Shown: positions 1-9,741, counted from the stretch's first letter. The stretch: DNA of 59,663 nucleotides from Chloroflexota bacterium (GCA_017881915.1 JADGQK010000007.1:1-59663); one strand, 5' to 3'. Translations and numbers: made by a program. The notes: a model not told the origin generated them from the sequence alone.

Positions 1-313
1 GCGCCGTTGGCGCGGCCGGCGATCGTCGCTCGGCTCGCTGGCGTCCCTCGACTGGGTCCTGACTCCACGAGAGGAGGATTCCTCCGGTGCTGGCTGGGAG
101 ATCCCGAACAGGCCGCTTCGAGCGTTGCTGGCGCCGCACGGAACCCGCACGAGTGTAGCCGTCCGATTCCGAACGGGTCAACCCGCCGCGCTGCTGACAA
201 ATCAGCCATCCACCGATGCCGATGGCCGGTCGCGAGCTTCGTCGGCCTCGCCGAAGCCTCCGGCGGATCCGACTCACACGTCGACGCGCCCAGGAGGGCG
301 CCAAGGATGGTCC
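1..313. other. Upstream stretch without a recognisable gene
   Basis: Frames run open through part of this stretch, but none of the translations has a recognisable domain, so I call no gene. It may hold the 3' flank of whatever lies left of the window. The only clear structure is a 13-bp palindrome at 73-85 (GGAGGA-T-TCCTCC), which is too tight to be a good terminator hairpin. Confidence 0.5.
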
Positions 314-344
314 TTGACCTTCAAGTGACTTGAAGGTGTACGGT
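314..344 (+). promoter_or_regulatory. MerR-type promoter with palindromic operator
   Basis: A -35 box TTGACC (314-319) and a -10 box TACGGT (339-344) are separated by 19 bp, the over-long spacer that defines promoters activated by MerR-family proteins. The spacer region carries a perfect inverted repeat at 317-337: ACCTTCAAGT, one central base, then its exact reverse complement. MerR proteins are known to untwist such spacers on ligand binding. The -10 box ends 6 nt before GTG 351, which implies a leaderless transcript and autoregulation of the downstream fusion gene. Confidence 0.85.
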
Positions 345-350
345 CACGAC

Positions 351-1187
351 GTGAACGTCTCAGAGCTCGCCACCCGCGCCGGAATCGCAGCGTCGGCCGT
401 CCGCTGGTACGAGTCCGTGGGGATCCTTCCACCAGCAGCCCGCCGCGCGAATGGCTACCGCGAGTACGGACCGTCTGATCTCGCCCGGCTTCGCATCCTC
501 CTCAGCCTGCGCCGGCTGGGCCTTGGTCCGGACGAGTCGGGCCGGTTGGCCAGGCTCTGCCTCGAGCGCGCTGAGGTCGACCTCGACCTCGCGCCACTGA
601 TTCGATCCCAACGAGATGCGGTCGCCCGTCAGCGTGACGACCTTGACCGTCTCGATGACGAGCTGATCGACCTCGAACGTACGATCGCGGCCGCCGGTCG
701 CGCAGCCAGGGAGGGTAGCCACGTGTCAGACGCCCCGATCCGGGTCCTCTTCGTATGCACCGGGAACAGTGCCCGGAGCCAGCTTGCCGAGGCACTCCTC
801 GAGCGGATCGGCGGCGCGGACTTCGAGGTCGAGTCGGCCGGGACCGAGCCGAGAGGCGTCAACCCGTTCGCGCTGCAGGCCCTGGCCAGCGCTGGCATCG
901 ACTGGGCCGGCGCCCGGAGCAAGTCTGTCGATGAGTTCAGGGAGCAGCCTTTCGACTACGTCATCACCGTCTGCGATCGTGCCCGCCAGTCATGCCCCGT
1001 CTTCCCAGGGCAGTACAACTCGCTCCACTGGGGGCTCGAAGACCCAGCCGAGGTCGAGGGCACCGACGCCGTGAAGCTGGCAGCCTTCGAGCGGACGTAC
1101 ATGGAGCTGGTCCAGCGAATCCGCCCCTTCGTAGAGGTCGCATTGCGAGCGGCCGGCCGCGGCCGGCGCGCGGTCATCGCCGGTTGA
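351..1187 (+). CDS. MerR-family regulator fused to arsenate reductase (ArsC, LMW-PTP type)
   Basis: The 278-aa protein has two parts. Residues 1 to about 70 are a MerR winged helix with the RWYESVGILPP and GYREYG signatures, followed by a dimerisation helix to about 120. The rest is a low-molecular-weight-phosphatase arsenate reductase with the P-loop Cys136-X5-Arg142 and the cysteine pair Cys208-X6-Cys215, the three-cysteine relay of thioredoxin-coupled enzymes. It should reduce arsenate to arsenite in the cytosol and control its own promoter. GTG 351 is chosen because the -10 box ends 6 nt before it; the in-frame TTG at 330 lies inside the operator. An in-frame GTG at 723, preceded by AGGGAGGG at 708-715, could also yield free ArsC. 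The frame is open throughout, so this is a genuine fusion in the sequence. What the MerR half senses is not visible. Confidence 0.88.
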   Translation: MNVSELATRAGIAASAVRWYESVGILPPAARRANGYREYGPSDLARLRILLSLRRLGLGPDESGRLARLCLERAEVDLDLAPLIRSQRDAVARQRDDLDRLDDELIDLERTIAAAGRAAREGSHVSDAPIRVLFVCTGNSARSQLAEALLERIGGADFEVESAGTEPRGVNPFALQALASAGIDWAGARSKSVDEFREQPFDYVITVCDRARQSCPVFPGQYNSLHWGLEDPAEVEGTDAVKLAAFERTYMELVQRIRPFVEVALRAAGRGRRAVIAG

Positions 1188-1825
1188 GGGAGCTGAGCCT
1201 CGGCCCGGCGCTCCTCGGCGAGGCGCTTGGCACGTTCATCCTCGTCTTTGCCGGCTGCGGCGCGATCGCGGTTGGGACCCTGCCGCCGACCGGCATCGCC
1301 GCGGCGTTCGGCCTGGCGATCATGGTCGCGATCTATGCCCTGGGCCACGTCAGCGGGGCCCATTTCAACCCGGCGGTGACCGCTGCCTTCGCGGCGGGTC
1401 GACACTTCCCGATCGAGCGAGTCCTGCCCTACTGGGGCGCGCAGGGCTGCGGAGCGATCGCCGCCGCCGGACTGCTGCGCCTGTCGCTCGGCAGCGGGCC
1501 GCTCGGCGTGACCCGGCCCGCGCACTCCGATCTCCAGGCCTTCGCCTGGGAGACGGTCCTGACCTTCATCCTGATGCTCGTCATCGTGGCCGTGGCGACG
1601 GACACCCGGGCCATCGGCCAGGCGGCCGCGATCGCGATCGGAGGGGCCGTCGCCCTTGGCTCCCTGGTGGGCGGGCCGATCAGCGGCGCGTCGATGAATC
1701 CGGCGCGTTCGATCGGCCCGGCGATCATTGCCGGGGACCTCTCGAGCCTGTGGGTCTACCTCACGGCCCCGTTCGTCGGTGCCGTCCTGGCCGTCCTGCT
1801 CTATCGGCGGCTTGGGACCGCCTGA
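1184..1825 (+). CDS. Aquaglyceroporin-type channel (MIP family), probable arsenite exit channel
   Basis: This 213-aa MIP-family channel has six predicted membrane helices and both NPA boxes (Asn62-Pro-Ala in HFNPAV and Asn172-Pro-Ala in SMNPAR). TTG 1184 overlaps the stop of the upstream fusion gene (TTGA), so translation is coupled to the arsenate reductase. In rhizobial ars operons an aquaglyceroporin replaces the ArsB/Acr3 pump and lets arsenite leave down its gradient. The coupling to ArsC and the nearby arsM and arsR make the same role likely here, but the substrate is inferred from context. An upstream extension is open in this frame, but it overlaps ArsC and resembles no MIP sequence. 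Confidence 0.85.
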   Translation: MRELSLGPALLGEALGTFILVFAGCGAIAVGTLPPTGIAAAFGLAIMVAIYALGHVSGAHFNPAVTAAFAAGRHFPIERVLPYWGAQGCGAIAAAGLLRLSLGSGPLGVTRPAHSDLQAFAWETVLTFILMLVIVAVATDTRAIGQAAAIAIGGAVALGSLVGGPISGASMNPARSIGPAIIAGDLSSLWVYLTAPFVGAVLAVLLYRRLGTA

Positions 1826-1840
1826 GTGCGCGCCTGGCGA

Positions 1841-1862
1841 GGGCCAGCTCGCAGCGAGCCCC
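1841..1862. terminator. Hairpin between convergent aquaporin and arsM
   Basis: GCTCG (1847-1851) and CGAGC (1855-1859) pair around a CAG loop and are flanked by GGG and CCC. The hairpin lies in the 48-bp gap between two convergent stop codons, a usual place for a bidirectional terminator. No T-tract follows on either strand, so the call is weak. Confidence 0.3.
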
Positions 1863-1873
1863 CAGGGCGAGCC

Positions 1874-2680
1874 TCAGCAGCAACCCCCACCACCGCAGCA
1901 GGCGCTCGCCGGGACGGAGCCCTCGCGCGATGCCAGGTCGATCAACGACGGCGCGCCGGCCGGTTTCGTTGCCCTGATGATCGCGCTATGCATTCCGTCA
2001 GCGACTGAATGGGTCGGCACGACCGACACGTCTGCAAGTCCGGCGCCCCGGAGCCCGGCGGTGTACTCGCTGAACGACAGCGCGCCAGCGATGCAACCGA
2101 CGTATGACCCGCGCTCGGCGCGCTGTTCGGCCGTCAGGCTGTCGTCGGCAACGATGTCGCTGATCCCGATCCTGCCGCCCGGCCGCAGGACCCGGGCAAT
2201 CTCGCGGAAGACGGCCGGCTTGTCGGCGGCCAGGTTGACCACGCAGTTGCTGATGACGACATCGATCGATTCGGCCGGCAGCGGAATCGCCTCGATCTGG
2301 CCCTTCAGGAACTCGATGTTCGTCGCCCCAGCCGCGGCGACGTTGCGCTGCGCGAGCGCGAGCATCTCGTCGGTCATGTCCAGGCCGAACGCCCTCCCGC
2401 TCGGCCCGACCCGCGTGGCCGAGAGGAGCACGTCGATTCCGCCGCCGGACCCGAGATCCAGGACGCGCTCGCCTGGTCGGAGGTCGGCGACCGCCGTCGG
2501 GTTGCCGCAGCCGAGCGAAGCGAGGACAGCGGCGTCCGGCAGCTCGGCGCGCTCCAGCGCGCTGTACAGCTCGGCGCCAATCCCGGGCTCGTCGGTGCAG
2601 CAGGCTGTGCCCGTCGAGAGGACCTGGATGGCCGACTGGGCGTACCGCTCGCGGACGGCTTCGTGGATCTGCTCGGTCAT
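1874..2680 (-). CDS. arsM: Arsenite S-adenosylmethionine methyltransferase
   Basis: The 268-aa protein is an ArsM-type class I methyltransferase that converts arsenite to methylated arsenicals using SAM. The SAM-binding motif LDLGSGGG is at about 75-81. The three conserved arsenic-binding cysteines are present: Cys58 (GCGNP), Cys146 (SNCVVNL) and Cys196 (VGCIAGA). An N-terminal CC pair (27-28) and a Cys-rich tail (CCGGGGCC) are further thiols seen in many ArsM proteins. ATG 2680 is preceded by GGAGAGAG; a 15-residue upstream extension has no support. The gene is transcribed divergently from arsR across a shared control region, so ArsR repression relieved by arsenite is likely. Confidence 0.92.
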   Translation of the reverse strand: MTEQIHEAVRERYAQSAIQVLSTGTACCTDEPGIGAELYSALERAELPDAAVLASLGCGNPTAVADLRPGERVLDLGSGGGIDVLLSATRVGPSGRAFGLDMTDEMLALAQRNVAAAGATNIEFLKGQIEAIPLPAESIDVVISNCVVNLAADKPAVFREIARVLRPGGRIGISDIVADDSLTAEQRAERGSYVGCIAGALSFSEYTAGLRGAGLADVSVVPTHSVADGMHSAIIRATKPAGAPSLIDLASREGSVPASACCGGGGCC

Positions 2681-2723
2681 CGATCTCTCTCCTTGGTCCA
2701 GGCGAGGTAAGTGGCTGCCTTCC

Positions 2724-2762
2724 ATATTGATACTTGACGATATAGATACTTGTCAATACATT
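2724..2762. promoter_or_regulatory. Divergent arsM/arsR promoter-operator
   Basis: This island is strikingly AT-rich. Rightward, TTGACG (2734-2739), a 17-bp spacer and TACATT (2757-2762) place the start at about the arsR ATG (2770). Leftward, TTGACA (complement of 2751-2756), an 18-bp spacer and TATCAA (complement of 2727-2732) drive arsM with a leader of about 40 nt. A direct repeat GATACTTG and outer inverted TATTGA/TCAATA arms overlap both promoters and are the likely ArsR operator. Confidence 0.75.
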
Positions 2763-2769
2763 GTCTGCC

Positions 2770-3117
2770 ATGAAGCGTCAGACCGACCCCGATGTGCTCC
2801 TGCTCCAGTCGGCAGCCGACCCGACCCGCCTGGCAATCCTCCGCCAGTTGAGTGCCGCGGCCGAGGTCTGCGCCTGCAACTTCACGGGATGCTGTGAGGT
2901 AAGCCAGCCGACGGTCTCGCACCACCTCAAGGTGCTCCGCGACGCGGGTTGGGTGTCGGGCGAGCGACGGGCGAACTGGATCTACTACCGGTTGCGGCCC
3001 GAGGCCGTCGCCCGGTTCCGCCAGCTCGCCGCCGAGATTGGGCCGATCGATGGGTGGTCCACGCTCGGGCAGCCGGACGACAAGCGGCGGCTGGCCGTCC
3101 TTCAGCCGCAGGCTTGA
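2770..3117 (+). CDS. arsR: ArsR/SmtB-family arsenite-responsive repressor
   Basis: The 115-aa winged-helix protein has the ArsR recognition region SQPTVSHHLKVLRDAG and a wing (ERRANWIYYRL). Cysteines 34, 36, 41 and 42 sit at the start of the DNA-binding region, where the ELCVCDL metal site of classical ArsR lies, which supports As(III)/Sb(III) sensing by thiols. It should repress the shared arsM/arsR region until metalloid binds. ATG 2770 lies 7 nt after a TACATT -10 box with no Shine-Dalgarno site, so the mRNA is probably leaderless; a TTG 9 nt upstream overlaps the -10 box. Confidence 0.92.
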   Translation: MKRQTDPDVLLLQSAADPTRLAILRQLSAAAEVCACNFTGCCEVSQPTVSHHLKVLRDAGWVSGERRANWIYYRLRPEAVARFRQLAAEIGPIDGWSTLGQPDDKRRLAVLQPQA

Positions 3118-3131
3118 TGGCGCGGACGCCA
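3118..3131. terminator. Short hairpin after arsR
   Basis: TGGCG (3118-3122), loop CGGA, CGCCA (3127-3131) directly follow the arsR stop, in the 61-bp gap before the convergent kdpD stop. The stem is only 5 bp and no T-tract follows, so this is a weak candidate. Confidence 0.25.
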
Positions 3132-3178
3132 CCCTGCGCGTCGGCCCGCCTGGGCGCTTGAGCCGAGCCCGCCGTTCA

Positions 3179-4363
3179 TCAGGGCGTGCGGCGAGCATCC
3201 TCGACATGACCAGGGTCCGGGCCGCTCCCGACCAGGTGGATCTCGATCTCCGGTACGAGCCGGAGAAGCCGCTCGGTGATGTCCGGCGCCAGGCGCTGGG
3301 CGAGACCGCTGCGCGCCTCGCGGCCAAGCACGAGATGGGTGATCCGCAGTGTGCGGGTCAGCTCGACCAGCCCGCTGATCAGGTCCCGGGCCGGGTGTTG
3401 CATGACCTGGGCGCCGAGGTCGTTGGCGTAGTCGAGGTGCTCCTGGAGGTCACGGGCCTGATCGAAGGCCAGCCGCTCCACGGCCGGCGTCACGATGACG
3501 GCCGCGGTCAGGCTCGCACCAAACGCGGTGGCGAGCATGGCCCCGCGACGCAGCGCGCGACGGCTGATCGCCCGATCGTCGACCGCCACCAGGACCCGCT
3601 CGCTCACCGGGCGGATTCTTCCCAGCCCCCGCTCGCTGACGATGTCCTCCAGCTGCTCATCCACGGCGTGCGTGACAAAGCGCAACGACAGCTCGCGCAG
3701 CGCGGTCAGGTTCGGCTCAGTGAAGAAACGGTCGAGCGCCACTCGAGCGCGTTCAGGCGGGTAGACGTTGCCGTGGCGGATCCGCTGGCGCAGGGCATGC
3801 GGGCTCATGTCGACCAGCTCGACCTCGTCGGCACCCTCGACCAGCGCGTCCGGAAGGCGCTCGTTCACCGGTGCGCCGACGATCGTGGCCACCGCGTCGG
3901 CCACGGATTCGAGGTGCTGCACGTTGCAGGTGCTGACCACCTCGATCCCGGCATCGCGGATGAGCTCCACGTCCTGCCAGCGCTTCTCGTGCGGCGAGCC
4001 CGGGACGTTGGTGTGGGCCAGCTCGTCGATGAGGGCGACCGCCGGATGGCGGGCGATAATCGCCGCCGTGTCCATCTCCTCGACGTTCACACCCTGGTAG
4101 TCGACACGCACGCGCGGCACGATCTCGAGACCTTCGAGCAGCGCCTGGGTGCGTGGCCGACCATGGACTTCGACATAGCCCACGACCACGTCCGTCCCGC
4201 GCTCGAGGCGCCGGTGGCCTTCCTCGAGCATCCGATAGGTCTTGCCGACGCCCGGAGCCGCGCCCAGGTAGAGGCGCAACCGGCCGCGGTCAGCCCGTTC
4301 GTCGGCACTGACCCGGGCGAGCATCTCCTCGCCCGTGGGCCGCTGGTCGCGTTCCGGTGTCAT
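3179..4363 (-). CDS. kdpD: KdpD sensor half only (KdpD N-terminal plus USP domain)
   Basis: The 394-aa protein is the cytoplasmic input half of KdpD. The KdpD domain (about 25-235) has Walker A GAAPGVGKT (34-42) and the LIDELAHTN Walker B region. A universal-stress-protein-like domain follows at about 245-385; in other KdpDs this region binds c-di-AMP or relays K+ status. The four-helix membrane, HisKA and ATPase domains of full-length KdpD (about 900 aa in E. coli) are absent: the frame stops at 3179 and arsR converges from the other side. Matching DUF4118/kinase halves are encoded upstream in the same island at 10532-12103 and 14985-16598, so KdpD function is probably split over separate proteins, as reported for some cyanobacteria. 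It is the last gene of the kdp operon, 16 nt after kdpC. Confidence 0.9.
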   Translation of the reverse strand: MTPERDQRPTGEEMLARVSADERADRGRLRLYLGAAPGVGKTYRMLEEGHRRLERGTDVVVGYVEVHGRPRTQALLEGLEIVPRVRVDYQGVNVEEMDTAAIIARHPAVALIDELAHTNVPGSPHEKRWQDVELIRDAGIEVVSTCNVQHLESVADAVATIVGAPVNERLPDALVEGADEVELVDMSPHALRQRIRHGNVYPPERARVALDRFFTEPNLTALRELSLRFVTHAVDEQLEDIVSERGLGRIRPVSERVLVAVDDRAISRRALRRGAMLATAFGASLTAAVIVTPAVERLAFDQARDLQEHLDYANDLGAQVMQHPARDLISGLVELTRTLRITHLVLGREARSGLAQRLAPDITERLLRLVPEIEIHLVGSGPDPGHVEDARRTP

Positions 4364-4379
4364 GACGCGGCTGACGGTA

Positions 4380-4982
4380 TCACTTCGTCGTCAATAGTCC
4401 GTCAAGATCCAGGTTGAGTTCGAGGACATTGACGATCGGCTCGCCGATGAACCCCAACAGCGGCTGGGTCGTGTGGCGCGCGACTGCGGCCCGCACGGCG
4501 TCGACGGTCAGGTTCCGGGCAGCCGCGACGCGGGCGACCTGGTACTCGGCTCCCGCCGGGCTGATATCCGGATCGAGACCGGACGCCGATGCGGTCACCA
4601 GATCGACGGGGATGGGGGCGTTGCCGTTGGCGGCCCGCAGCCGATCGACCTGGGCCGTGATGGCATCGATCAGGGCGGAGCTCGTGGGCCCCAGGTTGGA
4701 GCCCGCGCTGGACGTACCGTCATAGCCGCCCGGATTGGTCGTCGTTGCACCGGCGTCCGAGGGCCGGCCCCAGAAGTATTTCGGCTGGTCGAACGCCTGG
4801 CCGATCAGGCTCGAGCCGACGGTCTTGCCGTCGACGGTGATGAGCGAGCCGTTGGCCTGTGAGGGGAACGCCACCTGGGCGACGAGGGTCACGGCGGCAG
4901 GGTAGATGACCCCGGTGACCAGGGTCAGGGCCACCAGGAGCGCGATGGCCGGCGCGAGCATGTGGCGAAGGAAGTTCTGCAT
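4380..4982 (-). CDS. kdpC: Potassium-transporting ATPase subunit C
   Basis: KdpC (200 aa) is the single-span periplasm-facing subunit that stabilises the KdpFABC pump. One N-terminal membrane helix (about 8-30) is followed by the conserved FWGRPS box, a Gly/Ser/Asn-rich stretch and the C-terminal RVAAARN...V segment. The length is normal. ATG 4982 is preceded by AGGGGTCA in the short gap after kdpB. It is followed by the KdpD half, so the whole high-affinity K+ uptake unit is co-transcribed. Confidence 0.96.
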   Translation of the reverse strand: MQNFLRHMLAPAIALLVALTLVTGVIYPAAVTLVAQVAFPSQANGSLITVDGKTVGSSLIGQAFDQPKYFWGRPSDAGATTTNPGGYDGTSSAGSNLGPTSSALIDAITAQVDRLRAANGNAPIPVDLVTASASGLDPDISPAGAEYQVARVAAARNLTVDAVRAAVARHTTQPLLGFIGEPIVNVLELNLDLDGLLTTK

Positions 4983-4995
4983 TGGAATGTGACCC

Positions 4996-7173
<2,178 letters not shown>

Positions 7174-7177
7174 GGGG

Positions 7178-8887
7178 CTAGAAGACCTTTCCGGCGTTCT
7201 GGAGGAGCTGCTCGACGATCGGCCCCAGCGACAGAGCCGGGAAGAACGTCAGCGCACCGACGATGATGACCACGCCGATCAGCAGGACGGACCACAGGAC
7301 GCCCGTGGTGGGGAACGTCCCGAGCGACGGGGCTACGCGCCGCTTGGCCGCCATCGACCCGGCCAGGGCCAGGATGGGCACGATCATTCCGTAGCGCCCG
7401 ATCAGCATGGCAAAGGCCCCGGTGATGTTGTAGAAGGGCGTGTTGCCGGTTAGCCCGGCGAACGCCGACCCGTTGTTGCCCGTCTGGCTCGAGAAGGCGT
7501 AGAGGATCTCGCTGAAGCCGTGAGGGCCCTTGTTGAGCGGACCGGCGAGACCCTCGGGCAACGCGGTGGCGAGCGCGGTGAAGCCGAGGATGCTTGCTCC
7601 GAGGACCAGGGCGGTGATCATCGCCATCTTGATCTCGTAGCTCTCGACCTTCTTGCCCAGGAACTCCGGGGTTCGGCCGACCATCAGCCCGGCGATGAAC
7701 ACGGCCAGGATCGCGCCGATCACGAGCATGCCGTAGATGCCCGCGCCGATGCCGCCTGGCGAGATTTCACCCAGCTCCATGTTGAACAGCGGCACGAGGC
7801 CCGCGATCGGCTGGAAGCTGTCGTGCCAGGCGTTGATGGCGCCCGTGCTGGTGCCGGTGGTCGCGGCGGCGAAGAGACCGCCAACCGCCGAGCCGAAGCG
7901 CGTTTCCTTGCCTTCCATATTGCCGAGTGCCTGGTTGATGCTGGCCGGGAAGAGCGGGTTGCCGGCCGCTTCGCTGTGCATCGCGACCACGGCGCCGACG
8001 AGCAGGATGGCCGCCATCGCTCCGAAGATCGTCCAGCCCTGGCGCCGGTTGCCGGCGTAGCGGCCAAAGGTGAACGTCAATGAGAAGGAGCACATGAGCA
8101 GCGCGACGATCTCGAGCCAGTTGGTAAGCCCCGTGGGGCTCTCGAACGGGTGGGCCGAGTTCGCATTGAAGAAGCCGCCCCCGTTATTGCCCAGGTCCTT
8201 GATCCATTCCTGCGAAGCGATCGGACCCAGTGAGATCGTCTGTTGGACGCCCTGCAGGGTGGTCACCGTCTGCGGGCCGTTCCAGGTCTGGGGCACGCCC
8301 TGCCATACCAGGATGAGGGCGCCCACGATCGAGATGGGCAGGAGGATGTACAGGACACCCCGGGTCAGGTCGACCCAGTAGTTGCCGAGGGTCTTGGCGC
8401 TGCGCCTGGTGAGGCCGCGGATCAGGGCGATGGCCACGGCCAGGCCGGTCGCCGCGGAGGTGAAGTTGCGCACGGCCAGCACGCCGGCCTGGGTCAGGTA
8501 GCTGACCCCGGTCTCACCGGAGTAGTTCTGCCAGTTCGTGTTGGTCTCGAAGCTGACCGACGTATTGAACGAGAGGTCCGGCGACATCGGCCCAACGTGG
8601 CCCGGGTTGAGCGGCAGGATGTCCTGGATACGGAAGATCGCATAGCCGGCCACGATGGCCACCGCGGCCATGACCAGGACGGCGAGCGTGTAGCCCTTCC
8701 AGCCCATCTCGGCGGTTTCATCGATGCCTGACAGGCGGTACACCACGCGCTCGACGGGCCGCAGCACGGGACTGAGGAAGACGCGTTCGCCCTCCATGAC
8801 CTTGTGGATGTAACCGCCCAGGAGCGGCGTGATCAGGAGGATCGCCAGGCCGATGCTGGCCAGCGTCAGGAAGTCATTGAAGGGCAT
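7178..8887 (-). CDS. kdpA: Potassium-transporting ATPase subunit A
   Basis: KdpA (569 aa) is the K+-binding, channel-like subunit of KdpFABC. About ten membrane segments and the repeated selectivity-filter loops are present, including [29 protein letters not shown] and [11 protein letters not shown]. The length matches the family (about 560). The start lies 3 nt after the kdpF stop and the stop 4 nt before kdpB, so expression is tightly coupled. Confidence 0.97.
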   Translation of the reverse strand: MPFNDFLTLASIGLAILLITPLLGGYIHKVMEGERVFLSPVLRPVERVVYRLSGIDETAEMGWKGYTLAVLVMAAVAIVAGYAIFRIQDILPLNPGHVGPMSPDLSFNTSVSFETNTNWQNYSGETGVSYLTQAGVLAVRNFTSAATGLAVAIALIRGLTRRSAKTLGNYWVDLTRGVLYILLPISIVGALILVWQGVPQTWNGPQTVTTLQGVQQTISLGPIASQEWIKDLGNNGGGFFNANSAHPFESPTGLTNWLEIVALLMCSFSLTFTFGRYAGNRRQGWTIFGAMAAILLVGAVVAMHSEAAGNPLFPASINQALGNMEGKETRFGSAVGGLFAAATTGTSTGAINAWHDSFQPIAGLVPLFNMELGEISPGGIGAGIYGMLVIGAILAVFIAGLMVGRTPEFLGKKVESYEIKMAMITALVLGASILGFTALATALPEGLAGPLNKGPHGFSEILYAFSSQTGNNGSAFAGLTGNTPFYNITGAFAMLIGRYGMIVPILALAGSMAAKRRVAPSLGTFPTTGVLWSVLLIGVVIIVGALTFFPALSLGPIVEQLLQNAGKVF

Positions 8888-8890
8888 GGA

Positions 8891-8980
8891 TCAGAAGTCC
8901 TCGGGCCGCAGCAGCGCCCACAGCAGATACACGAAGAGGAACGCCGTGGCGACCGCCGTCACCAGCTCGATCAGGTTCAT
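8891..8980 (-). CDS. kdpF: Potassium-transporting ATPase subunit F (29 aa)
   Basis: This 29-aa protein begins MNLIELV, has one hydrophobic helix and ends in ALLRPEDF, the C-terminal signature of KdpF (typically RPE-F). KdpF is a lipid-like stabiliser of the KdpABC complex in the membrane. The ATG shares its A with the stop of the preceding microprotein (TGATG), and the stop lies 3 nt before kdpA. Confidence 0.93.
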   Translation of the reverse strand: MNLIELVTAVATAFLFVYLLWALLRPEDF

Positions 8981-9066
8981 CAGCGCACCCGGTCGCATAG
9001 CCACAGGTAGCCGGCAAAGACGGCCACCGACACGATCGCTATGAGCAGGATCTCGAGATCGTTCAC
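8980..9066 (-). CDS. 28-aa single-span membrane microprotein upstream of kdpF
   Basis: GTG 9066 opens a 28-codon frame. The peptide has an acidic start (NDLEI), one hydrophobic helix of about 18 residues and a short tail ending YLWLCDRVR. Its GTG overlaps the stop of the response-regulator gene (GTGA), and its TGA overlaps the kdpF ATG (TGATG), so it is wedged in a chain of coupled genes, which argues that it is translated. It is not KdpF, which follows intact with its own RPEDF tail. I recall unannotated small ORFs of similar type beside kdpF in other phyla, but cannot check this. A second small Kdp accessory subunit or a translational coupler are the obvious options. Confidence 0.7.
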   Translation of the reverse strand: MNDLEILLIAIVSVAVFAGYLWLCDRVR

Positions 9067-9479
9067 TCCGCTACCTCAGTGGAATCGGTCGCTCCGAGCC
9101 CGCCCGGGGCCCGGATGAACCGGGTGATGCACGACGTCAGGAGGGCCATCGAAACCGGCTTGGGCAGGTAGCCGGCAACGCCGAACTCGCGCAGCCGCTC
9201 AGGCCTGATCTGGGTGCCGCTCATGATCACGACCGGCGGTGAACCGGCGGCCGTCAGGCTGCTGTCGCGGAGGAGCGACCAGCCGGAGTCGTCGGGCAGG
9301 TTGATGTCCAGGAGCAGCAGCGCCGGCCGGAGGCCCTGTTTCAGCAGTTGCCGGGTTGCTTCGACCGATCCGGCCGTCACAACGGTGAAGCGATGGGCCT
9401 CGAGATGCCGGCCGACCAGGTCGACGAAGACCTCGTCGTCGTCCACGAGCAACACCGATCCGACCGCGGTCTCAGCCAC
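9063..9479 (-). CDS. Single-domain response regulator (CheY-like) in the kdp operon
   Basis: The 138-aa protein is a bare receiver domain: acidic pocket Asp13-15 (VDDDE), phosphoacceptor Asp58 (LLLLDINLPDDSG), Ser/Thr switch region (IMSGT) and Lys in LPKPVS. It has no DNA-binding output. GTG 9479 overlaps the stop of the upstream 89-aa ORF by 8 nt; a longer upstream reading of the frame overlaps that ORF and has no domain, so I exclude it. The stop overlaps the microprotein start. It could be a phosphate sink or adaptor for one of the two kinases in this island; that is inference. Confidence 0.8.
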   Translation of the reverse strand: MAETAVGSVLLVDDDEVFVDLVGRHLEAHRFTVVTAGSVEATRQLLKQGLRPALLLLDINLPDDSGWSLLRDSSLTAAGSPPVVIMSGTQIRPERLREFGVAGYLPKPVSMALLTSCITRFIRAPGGLGATDSTEVAE

Positions 9480-9741
9480 GGTCTGGCCACGGCTCGAAGC
9501 TGCGAACCCGGATGTCACAGCCGGACTCGTCGGTGTGCCACAGCGGCTCCAGGACCACGCCCTCCGCCAGGGCGGCGCTCGCGGAGCGATCGAGGACCGC
9601 CGGACCGAAGTCGAGGCCAACCAGGGTGATGGCTGGAGCTCCTCGGGCCGCGACCATCCGGATGGCGCCGGCAACGAGGTCCAGCTCCCGCTCAATCGAG
9701 CGCCTGGTCAGGCCAACGTCCAGGGGCAGTGCGTCGTTCAT
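9472..9741 (-). CDS. Hypothetical 89-aa protein, first ORF of the kdp operon
   Basis: The frame from ATG 9741 gives a soluble, mildly acidic protein with an amphipathic segment (IERELDLVAGAIRMVAARG), a central hydrophobic strand (ITLVGLDFG) and a Trp/His/Cys-containing end. I recognise no family. It is likely real because its stop overlaps the start of the receiver gene by 8 nt and it is the first ORF after the predicted operator at 9795-9813. The sequence before the ATG (GTGAAGGC) is only a weak ribosome site. Confidence 0.55.
   Translation of the reverse strand: MNDALPLDVGLTRRSIERELDLVAGAIRMVAARGAPAITLVGLDFGPAVLDRSASAALAEGVVLEPLWHTDESGCDIRVRSFEPWPDRG

Noticed and set aside
330-350. Upstream TTG start for the MerR-ArsC fusion
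   Set aside because: TTG 330 lies inside the operator and before the -10 box, so it would not be on the transcript; GTG 351 fits the promoter and the MerR N-terminus.
3038-4417. Long plus-strand open frame over kdpD
   Set aside because: It is antisense to a clear KdpD half; in GC-rich DNA the complementary frame often stays open. The translation has no domain.
9480-9695. N-terminal extension of the single-domain response regulator
   Set aside because: The extension is Ser/Arg/Pro-rich, lies over the 89-aa ORF in another frame and precedes a complete receiver domain that starts at GTG 9479.
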